Assembly: GCA_034506255.1 (NCBI GenBank)
Contig: JAPDPX010000015.1
Coordinates: 1 to 64,000, forward strand
DNA length: 64,000 nucleotides
Source: a candidate division KSB1 bacterium
Lineage (GTDB): Bacteria; Zhuqueibacterota; Zhuqueibacteria; Zhuqueibacterales; Zhuqueibacteraceae
Direction: 5' to 3'
Made by a program: the position numbers and the translations under genes. Positions 55,807-64,000 of the stretch are shown piece after piece (within the stretch, counting starts at the first letter, position 1; each line of letters opens with the position of its first letter). The notes beneath the pieces are model-generated. The model ran no database searches. It was not told the DNA's origin and saw nothing but the letters and a program-made list of their open reading frames with translations.

Positions 55807-58245
55807 CTATTCCCACCGTTCCGGGTCGAGTTTGTCTTCCCTCTCCTGCCGCCACTCCTGCAGCCTGTGCCACACCCGCGCGATGAGGGAATCGGCGCGG
55901 TGCCCGGCGTTCTCCCAATAGAACAGCTCCAGTGCCGCCATGCCGGCACACGGCCGCACAATGACCCAATCCCATCCCCCGCCCAATCGCACGCCGTCAC
56001 TGATGCCCGTCACTTGTTCTGCGAAATGTTCGAGCAGCCGGCGCATCAGGCCGGCTTTGAGCCCGGCCGGGCAGGAAAAGAATTGCCGGCCCAGGGCACC
56101 CGCCTGCCAATCGGCCGGCGCCAGGGAAGCGAGACGCGGCAGCACCCGGGCGAGCGTCAGCAGGGCATCCGGCTGGGCTTGCCAGGCGGAATCAATGATG
56201 CCGCCACGGCCATCAAAACCAAACCAGGATGCCAGGCCCTTCATGCGGGCAAACTCCGCAAAGCGCGGCTGCACACCCGCAAGCGTCAACACCCCCCGGC
56301 GGGCGGGCATGGTGCCGGCCAGCGCAGCCATCAGCCAGTTGAAAATCTGGACGGCAGAACCATCCTGCTGTTGCAGCATCAGGCTGAACAGCATATCGCT
56401 CACCGGCCGGCCGGTGTGTGCCTCACGCAACCGCAGCCGCTCACCGTTTCCGTTCAGCGAGAAACACCACTCCTCCTGCCGGTTGCACACGGTGTCGGGC
56501 CCTGCTGCCGGCTCATCCACCACGACGGCCAGCGGCCAGGCAAATACTTCTGCGAAGTGTGCGGCGAGCTGCGCCAGTCCGGCATCGCCGACATGAACGT
56601 GTGCGGCGGGTATTTCTGCGGATGATAGGGCGAGAAAGCCGGCCAGCGCGTTGAGATAGGTGCAGCGCACCTGTGCCGCATTCAGGTCTTCGTGCCGGCC
56701 AGCGCCCTGCGAAAGGGAGATTTCTTCGAACTCGAGGGCGCAGGTGGCGGCTGCCGAAAAATTGTGGCCTTGCTGGTCCAGCAGAATCAGTCGCTGCAGA
56801 TTTGCCTCTCCAATCTTGCCGAGATAAACGCCGCCGGCACACTGGCGGGAGAGCAGTGCGTGCCGCGCCAGCGGGACGCTGGCTGGTTGCAACAAAGCCA
56901 CTTCGCACCCGGCTGCAGTGAGCCCTTCCAGCAGCGGCGTGATTTCCGCTGCCGACCCCATTTCCGGTGACGCCGCCAGCAGAATCCTGGCGCGCCCGCC
57001 CCCGGCATGCGCCGGCCCTGCTGGCACGGCAACACGGCCCCGGCGGCGCTGTTGTGCAGCGAAAGCCCTGCCCAGCCAGTTCAGGAATTCCGCGCTGAAA
57101 TGGGCTGCCACCACCTCCCCGCCGTCGATGAAGCGTCGCAAATAGCCGATGGGCAGCACACGCTGCGTGGGCACGATTTGCCCGGCGGCCACGCGCTGCC
57201 GCGGCGGCACGATGCCATTGGCTTGAATGACAGCATGTGCCTCAATCTGCGCGCTCTCGCCGATCAGGCTGTTCGGCAGGAGCCGGGCGGCCGGGCCGAT
57301 GTGCGCATGGTCCATCACGATCGCGGAATCAATGGTCGCTTCTTCACCCACGCTCACATGCTCGAGCAGCACGCTGCGGGTGATGCGGGCATGCGGTGCA
57401 ATCTGGCAGCCGCGATGGATGACAGATTGTGACAGCAGGGCGGTGCCGGCGATGTGACTCCGCCCGTCCCGGGTGAGTATGCCGCGTTGATGGCGGTGGC
57501 TGCCGGCTTCCGCGCGCGTCAGGAACGCGGCCGGCAGTCTGCCATCGAGAAATTCCAAATTGGCCAGGCGCAGGTCCTCCGGCGTGCCGACATCACGCCA
57601 GTAGCCGTAAATGGGGAAGCCGTAGAGCGGCGCGGCTTTGGCGGCAAGTGGTGGAAAGACGTGTTTTTCGAAGTGGACCGGCTCGCTGGATTCCGGGATG
57701 TGGTCGAGCAATTCCGGCTCGATGAGGTAAACGCCGGCGTTCACCCAGTCGCTGAACACTTCCGGCCAGGTGGGTTTTTCGAGAAATTGCAGGATGCGGC
57801 CGTCGGGCTGGCGCCGCACGATGCCAAAGGACAACGGGGTGGATTGCGGATACAGGGCGATGGTTGCCAGGCTGCGTTTGCTGCGATGAAACTCCAGCAT
57901 GGCTGCCAGCGGCGCTTCGGCGAGAATATCGGCGGCGTGAATCAGGCAGGTTTCCCGCACCTGCTCGCGGATGAAACGCACACTGCCGGCGGTGCTGAGA
58001 TCCCTTTCGAGGATGACATACTCGAAGGTGGCGTCGTAGGCTTCGCCGGTGCCGAGCCGGGCGGGGAAGGCCTCCGGCCGGTAATGCAGCAGAAAGAGAA
58101 AGTCCCGAATGTTCTGCCGGCGCAGGGCCAGAATAATGCGGGCAACAATGGGAAGATCACCAATGGGCAACAGCGGCTTTGGGCGGGTGAGGGTGAGGGG
58201 GTGCAAGCGTGTCCCCAGGCCTCCGGCAAGTAGAATCGCTTTCAC
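55807..58245 (-). CDS. Sugar-1-phosphate nucleotidyltransferase fused to a degenerate phosphoglucomutase-like domain
   Basis: Protein of 812 residues. Residues 1-235 are an NTP-transferase domain: KAILLAGGLGTRLHPLT, RPKPLLPIGD, the HAADILAE metal Asp, and YGYWRDVGTPEDL. Residues ~255-370 form a left-handed beta-helix with hexapeptides. The rest (~400-812) has the layout of the phosphoglucomutase/phosphomannomutase fold, but the catalytic phosphoserine loop (normally T-x-S-H-N-P) is not visible; the matching place reads CAGGVYLGKIG. Related GDP-mannose pyrophosphorylase/PMM-like fusions are known in other bacteria. The GTG at 58245 is the family-length start. It lies in a cluster with two GlgC genes, so it probably supplies NDP-sugars for wall polymers or glycogen. 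Confidence 0.82.
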   Translation of the reverse strand: MKAILLAGGLGTRLHPLTLTRPKPLLPIGDLPIVARIILALRRQNIRDFLFLLHYRPEAFPARLGTGEAYDATFEYVILERDLSTAGSVRFIREQVRETCLIHAADILAEAPLAAMLEFHRSKRSLATIALYPQSTPLSFGIVRRQPDGRILQFLEKPTWPEVFSDWVNAGVYLIEPELLDHIPESSEPVHFEKHVFPPLAAKAAPLYGFPIYGYWRDVGTPEDLRLANLEFLDGRLPAAFLTRAEAGSHRHQRGILTRDGRSHIAGTALLSQSVIHRGCQIAPHARITRSVLLEHVSVGEEATIDSAIVMDHAHIGPAARLLPNSLIGESAQIEAHAVIQANGIVPPRQRVAAGQIVPTQRVLPIGYLRRFIDGGEVVAAHFSAEFLNWLGRAFAAQQRRRGRVAVPAGPAHAGGGRARILLAASPEMGSAAEITPLLEGLTAAGCEVALLQPASVPLARHALLSRQCAGGVYLGKIGEANLQRLILLDQQGHNFSAAATCALEFEEISLSQGAGRHEDLNAAQVRCTYLNALAGFLALSSAEIPAAHVHVGDAGLAQLAAHFAEVFAWPLAVVVDEPAAGPDTVCNRQEEWCFSLNGNGERLRLREAHTGRPVSDMLFSLMLQQQDGSAVQIFNWLMAALAGTMPARRGVLTLAGVQPRFAEFARMKGLASWFGFDGRGGIIDSAWQAQPDALLTLARVLPRLASLAPADWQAGALGRQFFSCPAGLKAGLMRRLLEHFAEQVTGISDGVRLGGGWDWVIVRPCAGMAALELFYWENAGHRADSLIARVWHRLQEWRQEREDKLDPERWE

Positions 58246-58380
58246 GGCAGTCTGTTGTCGTTCGTGTGAGAAATTCAGTGGCAAAGAGGCAATCCGGCAA
58301 AACCATGGTGTGCAGGGGAATCATACTCGGTTCCGAGCGTGAAAACGGTTCGGGGTCCTGATCAATTCCAACAGCCTGGT

Positions 58381-59640
58381 TTAATTGAATCCGATTGTCT
58401 CGCCGTCCTTTACGCAATCAGTATGGTAGCTGCTCTCCGAGCTTTGCGGATGAATGATGCAGTTGCAGCCAATCGTCACGTTGGCGGGCACCCTCGCCAG
58501 CTTGCCCACCACCGTCAGGCCTTCGCGGAGATGGTCGGGGAAGCGGCGGTTGGGCCGGGTGCGATCGCCAAAACCGACACGGCAACCCCGGCGGAAATGG
58601 GTGAGCTTGTCGGCAATCACGAAGGAAAGCGCCGCCTCCGGCTCGATGACGCTGTCATGCATGACCACCGAATCGCTCACCACCGCCCCGCGGCCCACGC
58701 GCACGCCGGGCGAGAGCACGCTGTTGCGCACTTCGCCTTCGATGACACAGCCCTGCGAGATGATGCTGTTGCTGACTTTCGCGCCGCGCAGGAGGCGGGT
58801 GGGCGGCCGGTCGCCGGCACGGCCCTCTTCTTCGAGATTGGTATAGACCTTCCAGCGCGGCAGATCGAGGCCGGAGCCGGGCCGCAGCAGATCCATGTTG
58901 GCATCCCAATAAGCGAGCAGGGTGCCGACGTCGCGCCAGTAACCGCTGAAGGGGTAGGCGCAAACGGTGTGCGTCTGGATGACTTCAGTGATGATGTGCT
59001 TGCCGAAGTCATGCTCCGGAATGGTGCGCAGGCAGTGATAGAGAAAATCGGTGTTGAAGACATAAACGCCCATGGAGGCGAGATTGCTGCGCGCCTGTTT
59101 CGGCTTTTCCTCCCAGGTGAGGATGCGATCGTGGTCATCCACGGTGGCGATGCCGAAATGGCGGGTTGCCTCCCACGGCACGCGCATCATGGCGATGGTG
59201 AGCTCCGCGCCGCGATCTCTGTGAAAGTCGACCATCCGGCTGTAGTCCATGTGGTAGATGTGGTCGCCGGAGAGAATGAGCACCTGCGCGGCATCGAAGT
59301 TGCGAATGTAGTCGAGATTCTGCCGGATGGCATCGGCGGTGCCCTTGTACCAGTCGGAATCCTTTTCGCCGGTGCGCGGCGGCAGAATTTTGGCGCCGCG
59401 CATGCGGCCGACGAAATCCCACGGCTCACCGCCGCCAATGTGCTCCATCAGCGAGAGCGGTTTGTACTGCGTCAGCACGCCGACATTGACGATGCCGGAA
59501 TTGCGGGCGTTGCTCAGGGTGAAGTCGATGATGCGATACAGGCCACCAAAGGGCACGGCAGGCTTGGCGCGCGCATGTGCCAGGATGTTGAGCCGGCTGC
59601 CCACCCCGCCGGCGAGCAGCATGGCCAGAGTCCTTTTCAT
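58381..59640 (-). CDS. glgC: Glucose-1-phosphate adenylyltransferase GlgC
   Basis: ADP-glucose pyrophosphorylase of 419 residues; makes ADP-glucose for glycogen. It shows LAMLLAGGVGSRLNILA with the nucleotide-binding Arg16, KPAVPFGGLYRIIDFTLSN, WYKGTADAIRQNL, LSGDHIYHMDYSRM with the catalytic Asp, and a C-terminal left-handed beta-helix (SNSIISQGCVIEGEVRNSVL). The start ATG (59640) overlaps the stop of the upstream paralogue (ATGA, 59637-59640), so the two are produced together and may form hetero-oligomers. Confidence 0.93.
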   Translation of the reverse strand: MKRTLAMLLAGGVGSRLNILAHARAKPAVPFGGLYRIIDFTLSNARNSGIVNVGVLTQYKPLSLMEHIGGGEPWDFVGRMRGAKILPPRTGEKDSDWYKGTADAIRQNLDYIRNFDAAQVLILSGDHIYHMDYSRMVDFHRDRGAELTIAMMRVPWEATRHFGIATVDDHDRILTWEEKPKQARSNLASMGVYVFNTDFLYHCLRTIPEHDFGKHIITEVIQTHTVCAYPFSGYWRDVGTLLAYWDANMDLLRPGSGLDLPRWKVYTNLEEEGRAGDRPPTRLLRGAKVSNSIISQGCVIEGEVRNSVLSPGVRVGRGAVVSDSVVMHDSVIEPEAALSFVIADKLTHFRRGCRVGFGDRTRPNRRFPDHLREGLTVVGKLARVPANVTIGCNCIIHPQSSESSYHTDCVKDGETIGFN

Positions 59641-60935
59641 GAGATCGACACTCCTGATTCATACCTGCGCTGCCGAAACCTGGCTGGCGTCAGACCGGGA
59701 TGCACGATGCAGTTCGAGCCGATCCTGCAGCGCTCCGGAACATGGGCGCCGCGCCCGATCAGAGTGATGCCGCTGCGCAAAAGCCGGGGATACTCCTCAT
59801 TGGCAAGCGTCGGGTCGCCATGGCCGATTTCACATTCCGCCGCCAGGCAAGCCTCGCTGTCCGCAATCACCTTGTGCAACCGGCAGCCGGCGGCAACCCT
59901 GGTGTCGAACATCAGGATCGAATCCTCCACCAGCACGTTTTCGCCGATCTCCACTCCGGGAAAGAGAATGCTGTTCTTCACCGTGCCGTGGATGCGGCAG
60001 CCGCTGTAGATCAGGGAATTCTCGATTTGGGCCGTGCTGCCGAGATGGGCCGGCGGCCGATCGCGCACCGCATCGTGTGCGAGATTGGTGCGCACCTGCC
60101 ATTTCTCGGGATCGATCCGGGGATGCTCGCCGAGCATGTCCATGCTGGTCTGCCAGTATTCATCAATGGTGCGGGTGTAGCCCCAATAGCCCTCATTGCA
60201 ATAGCCATAGACGCGGTGGCTTTTCACCATCTCCGGGATGATGTGACGGCCGAACTCGAACCCCCTGGGGTCCCCGGAAAGGTGCTGTTCCAGCACTTCC
60301 GCCAGCACTTTGGTGGAAAAGAGATAAATCGTGAGCGAGGCCCAGTAGCGTTCCTCCGGCCAGTCGGGAGGCGTCTCCGGCTTCTCGAGATATTCCAGCA
60401 GTCGGCCGCCGCGCCGGCCCGCTGCCAGGTCCAGCCGGCCCAGGCCGAAGCGCGAGGCTTGCGCACGCTCCGTCTGCGTGAAGGCGATGGTCAAATCCGC
60501 ATGATGTTCGAGATGGAAATCGATGAGCGGGTTGTAATTCATCGAATAGACGTGATCGCCGGAGAGCACCAGCACGAGATCGGGATGGTGCACGCGAATA
60601 AAGCCGAGATTCTGGTAGACCGCGTCCGCGCTGCCACGATACCACTCCGAGGACAGGTGTTGCTTGAACGGCGGCAGGATGGTGACGCTGCGCTCCCGGC
60701 CCACCATTTCCCAGGAGGCGCCGTTGCCGATATGATTGATCAGGGAATGCGAGCGGTATTGCGAGAGAATGCCGACGTTTTCAATGCCCGAATGCATGAG
60801 GTTGCTCATGGGAAAATCGATCACGCGATACAGCCCGCCGAAGGGCACCGCGGCCTTGGGACGCATTTGCGTCAACACCGAGAGTTCATCGCCGCGGCCG
60901 CCGGCCAGAATCATCGCCAATATTTTTTTTCGCAT
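59637..60935 (-). CDS. GlgC paralogue with an altered nucleotide-binding loop
   Basis: ADP-glucose pyrophosphorylase-family protein of 432 residues. PKAAVPFGGLYRVIDFPMSN, WYRGSADAVYQNL, LSGDHVYSMNYNP and the C-terminal beta-helix (IENSLIYSGCRIHGTVKNS) are kept. The N-terminal loop reads GGRGDEL, so the conserved Arg of GxGxRL is Glu17, and the second Asp in the GDHxYxxDY motif is Asn. This could be a regulatory, GlgD-like partner for the catalytic GlgC encoded next to it. The ATG at 60935 gives the family start. It overlaps glgC by four bases. Confidence 0.88.
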   Translation of the reverse strand: MRKKILAMILAGGRGDELSVLTQMRPKAAVPFGGLYRVIDFPMSNLMHSGIENVGILSQYRSHSLINHIGNGASWEMVGRERSVTILPPFKQHLSSEWYRGSADAVYQNLGFIRVHHPDLVLVLSGDHVYSMNYNPLIDFHLEHHADLTIAFTQTERAQASRFGLGRLDLAAGRRGGRLLEYLEKPETPPDWPEERYWASLTIYLFSTKVLAEVLEQHLSGDPRGFEFGRHIIPEMVKSHRVYGYCNEGYWGYTRTIDEYWQTSMDMLGEHPRIDPEKWQVRTNLAHDAVRDRPPAHLGSTAQIENSLIYSGCRIHGTVKNSILFPGVEIGENVLVEDSILMFDTRVAAGCRLHKVIADSEACLAAECEIGHGDPTLANEEYPRLLRSGITLIGRGAHVPERCRIGSNCIVHPGLTPARFRQRRYESGVSIS

Positions 60936-61020
60936 ATCCCACACCCAAGAGGAGGCCTGGTCAAACCCGGGTGCAGTGCCTTGCCTGGCTGGAAGAAAGT
61001 GCCTGCGGGCCTGCCACGGC

Positions 61021-61224
61021 TCATTTGCTGAAGATTTTTTCCATCAACCAGCCTGTGCCGAACACCAACACACCGGTTACCGCCAGCCGGGTCTCGGCTT
61101 TAAAGGCCGCCTCCCCCAGTGGATCGGAAAGCCCGGTGAGAATGCCCCACAGAGTGAGCGCCAGGCCGAGCATCTGAAAAGCCTTGGCAAAATACCACAG
61201 CGCCTGTCGCAGACGTGCCTCCAT
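61021..61224 (-). CDS. Small membrane protein next to the Rieske gene
   Basis: Protein of 67 residues starting MEARLRQALWYFAK at the ATG at 61224. Two hydrophobic segments (~14-33 FQMLGLALTLWGILTGL; ~45-62 LAVTGVLVFGTGWLM) are joined by an acidic loop. No family recognised. It follows the Rieske gene by 84 bases on the same strand, so it may be a small subunit or assembly factor of the same respiratory complex (inference). Confidence 0.55.
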   Translation of the reverse strand: MEARLRQALWYFAKAFQMLGLALTLWGILTGLSDPLGEAAFKAETRLAVTGVLVFGTGWLMEKIFSK

Positions 61225-61308
61225 TGAAAAAATAAGAAGGGGCAAACGACCAGGGGAGCTTGTCCATCCGCGCCTCCCGCCGTTTGCCCCTTGTCGCTTG
61301 CTTCAACG

Positions 61309-61965
61309 TCACGATACGCCGAGCGGGAGAAAGGCGCCGGGATGGTTCCATTGTCCCATTTCCTCCCGGTAGCGGATGCTGGTGTCCACCAGCAACTGGC
61401 CGTCTTCGGAGAGATCGATCTTGACCCGTTCCAGCGGCCGCGGCGCCGGCCCTTCGAAGTTGAGGCCGTCCATCGTAAAGCCGCTGCCGTGGCAGGGACA
61501 TTTGAACTTGCCTTCGGCCTCCAGCCAGCGCGGCGTGCAGCCCAGATGCGTGCACTGCGCAAAGATGGCATAGAACCCCTTCTCGTTGCGCACGATCCAG
61601 GTGCGGTAATCCTTCACCCATTTGGTGCTGACCGCGCCCACGGGATAATCATCGGGCAGCCCGGCCTTGAACACGGTGGAGGGCTCGAACAGCACGCGCG
61701 GAAACATGTAGCGCAGGGAGCCGAGCAGCATCGTGCCCAGGAAGCTGAAAAACGCCACCCAGCCGGCGCGCGACAGAAAGTTGCGGCGCGACATCCACAG
61801 CGTGCCGGGTGCCAGAGGTTCCGTCAGCGTCGAACGAGATCCCGGTTTGGCCTTGGTGGGCTCCGCCGCCGGGGGTGAAGGTTTCTTCTCGGCGCTGGCT
61901 GCCGCCGGGTCAGCCTTTTTCAGTGTCGCGGCCGAAGCCGCCGCTTCTTTCTTTTCTGCGGACAC
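61309..61965 (-). CDS. Rieske 2Fe-2S protein of a bc-type complex (QcrA-like)
   Basis: Protein of 218 residues. An Ala/Lys/Pro-rich N-terminus (~1-55) precedes a twin-arginine-like SRRNFLSRAGW and a membrane anchor (WVAFFSFLGTMLLGSLRYMF). The Rieske domain has both cluster motifs, CTHLGC and CPCHGSGF, each supplying Cys and His ligands, and the AFLPLG end. It transfers electrons from quinol to cytochrome c on the periplasmic side. I chose GTG at 61965 because GAGAGGAGG lies six bases upstream. It lies downstream of the heptaheme cytochrome c gene on the same strand; cytochrome b is not in the window. Confidence 0.92.
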   Translation of the reverse strand: MSAEKKEAAASAATLKKADPAAASAEKKPSPPAAEPTKAKPGSRSTLTEPLAPGTLWMSRRNFLSRAGWVAFFSFLGTMLLGSLRYMFPRVLFEPSTVFKAGLPDDYPVGAVSTKWVKDYRTWIVRNEKGFYAIFAQCTHLGCTPRWLEAEGKFKCPCHGSGFTMDGLNFEGPAPRPLERVKIDLSEDGQLLVDTSIRYREEMGQWNHPGAFLPLGVS

Positions 61966-62112
61966 GTGCAACCTCCTCTCACTCGGATTCAATATGTGTT
62001 TCTGTCAGCAAAGAGATCCGGGGGCGCATGGATCACAAGACACCGCGTGCCGGCACATGGGAATCCAAACCTGCCCGGGCTCGGTGGCGCAGAGGAAACG
62101 CCGGCCCTGGCC

Positions 62113-64000
62113 TCAGGGTTTGCCGTTTCCCAGACTCAGCAGGTAGTTGCGCAAAGCCACGATCTGTTTGTCGGGATCGCCCTGCAGCACATCCGGCGGA
62201 TAGGAATCCGGATAAAAGGACGGCATTTTGGTGCCCGGCTGCAGGGCCTGCGGATCGCGAATCCATGCCGCGATCCATTCGGGATTCAAGCGCTGCCTGG
62301 CCATGGCCAGGTCCGGTGCCCAGCCCTCGGGCGGACCTTGCGGCTTTTGTGCGCCGCGTTGATGGCACGAAAAGCAATCGAAATATTCGCGTGAAACCAG
62401 TTGTTGAGCGGCCCCGCGCTGCTCGGCGGTGATCTCATACTCCGGCAAATAGGAGAATCCCGTCGCTTCCCCTTCCAGCGCCTTGAAATACTCGACCAGG
62501 ATGTTGGCCTCCTTGTCGGTGAAGGCAAAAGTCGGCATGCGCGTGCGCAACCACGGCCGGATTTCGCCGGTGCGCGGCTGTTTGAGAAAATTGAACAGCC
62601 ACTCGCCCTGCACCTTGCGGCCCTCCCCGATCAAATCCGGCGGGGCATAGGCCGCGGCGGTGAACTCATCGAGGCCCTCCTTAGCCAGGGCGGAGATGAG
62701 CGCGGGCTTGATGTCCCAGCCTTCCCCTTCGATCAAATGGCAGCCGGTGCAGTTGTACCTGCGCACCAACAGGCGGCCGGCATGCACGGCTTCATCGCGG
62801 CCGTGCCAGGGCTTGACATAGCGCTCCCCGATCACGCGGCCATCCCAGGAGCGCAACAACACCGCGAGCGCCGTGGCATCCTCCTTCGTCATTTGAAAAT
62901 TCGGCATGCGTTGCACCACCGCCTCGGTGGCATACAGCCGCGAGTTCATCAGCTTGCCGATGGTCCAGCCTGTCCAGGTTTTCTCCACCTGCTTGTTGGC
63001 CAGGGCATCGCCGTAGAACAATTCTTCGGTGGTTTTCGCGCCGAACTCATTGAGCGAGACCGACACCCGGCCTTCGTTCTCCAGGCCGGGAATGAGATGG
63101 CAGCCGTGACAGCCGAAGTTGCGCAGCACGGCCTTGCCCTGGCTGATCAATTCGGGGTTGCTGAGATCCGGCAGGGCCGCGCTGTAATCGCCGGGCAGGG
63201 TGATCTGGTCCTTGAGCGACACCAGATAGGCGGTGATGTCCGCCGCTTCCTGGTCGCTCAAACGCAGACTGGGCATGCGCGTGGTCGGCGAGAAGTGTTT
63301 GGGATTTTTGATCCAGTCATACAGCCACTGCGGCGAGGTTTTGGCGGCCACAATGCTCAAATCCGGGGCCATGTCGTAGGGCAGGGGGTTGGAGCGCAGC
63401 TCGCGATCCGCGGCCTCCACCACGTGACAGCCCTTGCAGCCCACGGTTTCCACCAGTTTTTCGCCGCGGCTGGCATCGCCCCTGGCCGGCATCGGCGCGG
63501 GTGTCCAGCCCGGTTGTTTGCCAGCTTCGAAGAGATAAGCGGTGGAGGCCAGGGCTTCTTCATGGGTGAACATGGGATTGGGCATGCGCGAATGCGGCCG
63601 CAGCTCGCGGTTGTTGCGCAACCAGCCGTAAACGAAGCCGGGCGACAGCTTGTACGCCACGCGGCTCAAATCCGGCCCGATGCGCTCCAGCGTCTCATAG
63701 CCGCGAATTTCATGGCAGCCGTAGCAGCCCAGATCGAAGACCATGCGTTTGGCGCGGTTGAGCTGATCGGCATGCGCCAGCCGCAGCTCCTGCCGGTGGC
63801 ATTTGTTGCAGCCCGCCTGCACAAAGGCGCCGGTGAGCAGGGGATGCTCCCAATGTTTGGCAAAGCCATGCGCCATTGCCACGGTTTGCAGCGCCGGGCC
63901 CTGGCCTTCATGGCAGGGCGTGCAGCCGAAGCGCTCCACCGGATGAATGCGCAACAGGGTGTCGAGTGAGACGTGGCTGCGGAACGGTTCGGGCATCGTC
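62113..64000 (-). CDS. Multiheme cytochrome c, 5' end beyond the window
   Basis: Periplasmic electron carrier; at least 627 residues are visible and the N-terminus (signal peptide) is cut by the window edge. Seven heme sites (CxxCH) are present in order: CTPCH, CNKCH, CYGCH, CKGCH, CHGCH, CTGCH and CFSCH. They lie in repeated cytochrome-c modules with the distal Met pattern RMPN/RMPS/RMPT/KMPS. Several modules look tandemly duplicated. It is upstream of the Rieske gene on the same strand, so it is probably part of a quinol-oxidising respiratory or alternative-complex chain. An ATG at 63996 is likely internal. Confidence 0.9.
   Translation of the reverse strand, partial: TMPEPFRSHVSLDTLLRIHPVERFGCTPCHEGQGPALQTVAMAHGFAKHWEHPLLTGAFVQAGCNKCHRQELRLAHADQLNRAKRMVFDLGCYGCHEIRGYETLERIGPDLSRVAYKLSPGFVYGWLRNNRELRPHSRMPNPMFTHEEALASTAYLFEAGKQPGWTPAPMPARGDASRGEKLVETVGCKGCHVVEAADRELRSNPLPYDMAPDLSIVAAKTSPQWLYDWIKNPKHFSPTTRMPSLRLSDQEAADITAYLVSLKDQITLPGDYSAALPDLSNPELISQGKAVLRNFGCHGCHLIPGLENEGRVSVSLNEFGAKTTEELFYGDALANKQVEKTWTGWTIGKLMNSRLYATEAVVQRMPNFQMTKEDATALAVLLRSWDGRVIGERYVKPWHGRDEAVHAGRLLVRRYNCTGCHLIEGEGWDIKPALISALAKEGLDEFTAAAYAPPDLIGEGRKVQGEWLFNFLKQPRTGEIRPWLRTRMPTFAFTDKEANILVEYFKALEGEATGFSYLPEYEITAEQRGAAQQLVSREYFDCFSCHQRGAQKPQGPPEGWAPDLAMARQRLNPEWIAAWIRDPQALQPGTKMPSFYPDSYPPDVLQGDPDKQIVALRNYLLSLGNGKP

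Overview
The window is about 60% GC, densely coded, and carries a mixed gene set. Markers point to a Gram-negative, FCB-like bacterium, with candidate division KSB1 or Calditrichota-type lineages as my best guess (inference). They include an Omp85 protein, several signal-peptide beta-barrel and beta-propeller proteins, a secreted protein with a FlgD/T9SS-like C-terminal tail, Mpl, RodZ, KatG/OxyR, a multiheme cytochrome c with a Rieske protein, and tandem ADP-glucose pyrophosphorylases. No rRNA or tRNA gene, phage or CRISPR array was seen.

Layout. 0-3.7 kb: a cysteine desulfurase that loses its homology exactly at a 65-bp repeat, a methyltransferase/lipoprotein amidase pair, and 1.6 kb without a gene. 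3.7-16.2 kb: an S55-like protein, a structured leader, a very unusual 1172-residue protein (leucine/valine-type dehydrogenase fused to a degenerate valyl-tRNA synthetase), the genuine valS, a beta-propeller protein and NrnA. 16.2-24.2 kb: repeats and a truncated secreted-enzyme pseudogene, a PAS histidine kinase, the divergent oxyR/katG pair with a well-formed OxyR box, and two membrane proteins. 24.5-26.8 kb: a GH3 glycosidase with several frameshifts. 27.4-31.6 kb: a co-transcribed dtd-maf-rodZ-mpl-R3H set (cell envelope and housekeeping). 31.9-36.4 kb: a palindromic mobile-type repeat, a UbiA prenyltransferase, Omp85, and a small decay zone with a broken PIN toxin next to an intact antitoxin, a broken DUF4160 gene and short repeats. 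36.4-44.7 kb: a 1190-residue barrel protein, an NHL propeller, a small barrel protein, a HisN-type phosphatase, and a histone-H1-like protein divergent from HU. 44.9-52.7 kb: NadE, then FHA, LysM-FecR and CHASE2-kinase genes, then a DNA methyltransferase fused to an SNase-like domain. 52.7-55.8 kb: a methyltransferase, ClpS, MutY, and GreA with a clear promoter. 55.8-60.9 kb: a nucleotidyltransferase fused to a phosphoglucomutase-like domain, and two adjacent GlgC proteins (glycogen/sugar-nucleotide supply). 61.0-64.0 kb: a small membrane protein, a Rieske protein and a heptaheme cytochrome c running off the end (electron transport).

The strongest candidate for something undescribed is the dehydrogenase/pseudo-ValRS fusion at 6103-9621. 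The dehydrogenase half keeps its catalytic lysines, aspartate and NAD fold. The synthetase half has lost both the HIGH and KMSKS signatures but still follows ValRS from end to end apart from its tRNA arm. It lies directly upstream of valS and behind a hairpin-rich leader. A second theme is that several genes break exactly at short dispersed repeats.
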